Of a stretch of 7,259 nucleotides of DNA, positions 6,385 to 7,259 are shown piece by piece. Under the pieces are notes generated by a model. It made no database searches and had not been told where the DNA came from. It saw only the letters and a list, made by a program, of their open reading frames with translations. The stretch's first letter is position 1; each line of letters opens with the position of its first letter. Made by a program: the position numbers and the translations under genes. The DNA lies in assembly GCA_910586005.1 (NCBI GenBank), contig CAJUHG010000038.1, positions 21,891 to 29,149 on the forward strand, in the 5' to 3' direction. Origin of the DNA: an uncultured Lachnospiraceae bacterium. GTDB lineage: Bacteria; Bacillota; Clostridia; Lachnospirales; Lachnospiraceae.

Positions 6385-7259
6385 ATGAAAAATGTAAAGA
6401 CAACAAATACGCCTTATGATGATGTGTTTCGTACATTGCTGAATGATTGCAGTACTTTGATTTTTCCCTTGCTAAATGAAATATTTGGAGAACACTATTC
6501 TGGGAATGAAACAATTATCTTCTCACCCAATGAACATTTTCTAAATCAACAGGATGGAAAGGAAGAAGAGCGGATTACAGATAGCAGTTTTAAAATAATT
6601 GGAAAAGAATCCAAAAAGTACCATTTAGAATGTCAAAGCAGTGCAGATAACAGTATGTTAATTAGATTTTTTGAATATGACACACAGATTGCTTTGGATG
6701 AAGGAGAACTCACAGGAAATGTTTTGACTGTGACATTTCCACATTCTGCGGTATTGTTTTTGCGTTGTCATGCGTCTACGCCGGATAGAATGAAAATTAG
6801 GATGGTTACGCCAGTTCAAACAGTAGAATATGATATTCTAGTAATAAAATCACAGAGATACACGTTGAAAGAACTTTTTGAAAAGAATCTTCTTATTTTA
6901 CTCCCTTTTTATATCTTTTCCTATGAAAAACAATTCAAAGAATATGAAAAGGACAAAACACAATTGAGAACATTACTGGAAGAATATGAACAGATGAAAA
7001 TAAAACTGGAGGAGCTTTTGAATCAGGAAGCCATCAGTGCGTATACTAGATGCACGCTAATTGATATGTCAAATAAAGTATTGGAACATATAGCTGCAAA
7101 ATATAATGTTGTCAGGGAAGGAGTGAAATCTGTTATGGGTGGAAAGGTTTTGGAATATGAAGCAAAAACGATAAAGAAAGAAGGGATAAAAGAGGGAATA
7201 GAACAAGGAATAGAACAAGGAATAGAACAAGGAATAGAACAAGGAATAGAACAAGGAAT
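6385..7259 (+). CDS. Rpn-family PD-(D/E)XK nuclease (recombination-promoting nuclease/putative transposase), 3' truncated by window
   Basis: The frame from ATG 6385 is open to the window edge, giving 291 residues without a stop. GGAG (6371-6374) lies 10 nt upstream. The PD-(D/E)XK core is visible: an N-terminal TPYDDVFRTLLND (9-21), Asp66 in ERITDSSFKI, and the E-x-Q element in YHLECQSSADNSML (Glu82, Gln84), followed by RFFEYDTQIAL (94-104). Residues 181-215 are charged and probably coiled-coil; a conserved-looking C-terminal segment (216-265) leads into repeated GIEQ tetrapeptides. Rpn proteins are DNA endonucleases, formerly grouped with transposases because of RecA-independent recombination, and members in E. 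coli act in phage defence with a toxin-like activity. The gene sits where hsdS is normally found after hsdM. This type occurs in many copies in Lachnospiraceae. No terminal repeats or second transposase gene mark it as an insertion sequence. Confidence 0.88.
   Translation, partial: MKNVKTTNTPYDDVFRTLLNDCSTLIFPLLNEIFGEHYSGNETIIFSPNEHFLNQQDGKEEERITDSSFKIIGKESKKYHLECQSSADNSMLIRFFEYDTQIALDEGELTGNVLTVTFPHSAVLFLRCHASTPDRMKIRMVTPVQTVEYDILVIKSQRYTLKELFEKNLLILLPFYIFSYEKQFKEYEKDKTQLRTLLEEYEQMKIKLEELLNQEAISAYTRCTLIDMSNKVLEHIAAKYNVVREGVKSVMGGKVLEYEAKTIKKEGIKEGIEQGIEQGIEQGIEQGIEQG
7008..7020 (+). promoter_or_regulatory. Possible internal ribosome binding site and in-frame TTG start in the Rpn gene
   Basis: GGAGGAG (7008-7014) is a near-perfect Shine-Dalgarno and is followed at suitable spacing by an in-frame TTG (7018-7020, codon 212); an in-frame ATG (6994, Met204) lies just before it with a weaker purine tract. 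A product from here would consist only of the C-terminal helical segment and the GIEQ repeats, without the nuclease core. E. coli rpn genes are reported to encode such a short internal form that inhibits the full-length protein. The GGAGGAG also encodes Glu-Glu, so chance is possible. Confidence 0.3.
7195..7259 (+). repeat. In-frame 12-bp tandem repeat GGAATAGAACAA
   Basis: Five perfect copies (7195-7254) plus the first five bases of a sixth reach the window edge; a degenerate copy (7183-7194, encoding GIKE) precedes them. Each unit encodes Gly-Ile-Glu-Gln. Because the unit is a multiple of three, gain or loss of copies changes length in four-residue steps without shifting the frame. The true copy number is not visible here. 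Confidence 0.95.

Noticed and set aside
6311..6514. Minus-strand frame over the Rpn promoter and gene start
   Set aside because: It is antisense to the promoter and the conserved N-terminus of the Rpn protein; no recognisable domain.
7069..7254. Minus-strand frame rich in FYSL repeats
   Set aside because: It is the antisense reading of the GGAATAGAACAA array in the Rpn gene.
6385..7259. Complete insertion sequence around the Rpn gene
   Set aside because: No terminal inverted repeats or target-site duplication can be paired within the window; the right side is not visible.

Overview
The window reads as a low-GC Firmicute chromosome, most likely a gut Lachnospiraceae (Clostridia). The clues are AT-rich coding sequence, purine-rich Shine-Dalgarno sites, a secreted protein built from lysine-rich GKGNYTG-type Ig-like repeats with Big_2 and fibronectin III modules, and an Rpn/PD-(D/E)XK nuclease of a type common in that family. 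The organism is inferred from protein style; no marker gene is present.

Layout, all genes on the + strand. (1) 1-1509: 3' part of a repetitive surface or secreted protein, closed by a strong intrinsic terminator (1556-1592). (2) 1593-1911: AT-rich intergenic DNA with a good promoter (1758-1786) and a short open frame (ATG at 1866) whose stop overlaps the next start as ATGA. (3) 1928-3958: a single-chain DUF262-DUF1524 (GmrSD-like) nuclease with an extra C-terminal domain. (4) 3959-4108: intergenic segment with a 12-bp hairpin. (5) 4109-4657: a RimJ/RimL-type GNAT acetyltransferase. (6) 4728-6266: HsdM, the methyltransferase subunit of a type I restriction-modification system. (7) 6267-6384: regulatory region with a 14-bp palindrome, an inverted repeat and a promoter. 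(8) 6385 to the window end: an Rpn-family nuclease gene, cut by the edge inside a 12-bp tandem repeat.

From 1.7 kb onward the window looks like a defence island: a modification-dependent-type nuclease, a type I methyltransferase without adjacent hsdR or hsdS, and an Rpn nuclease of a family linked to phage defence. The GNAT may be a passenger. Points most worth a second look are the Rpn gene occupying the place where hsdS is expected, a possible internal translation start in the Rpn gene, the ATGA-coupled short frame before the DUF262 gene, and the structured element at 3959-4108. No component is clearly of an unknown type; any novelty lies in the arrangement and the small elements.
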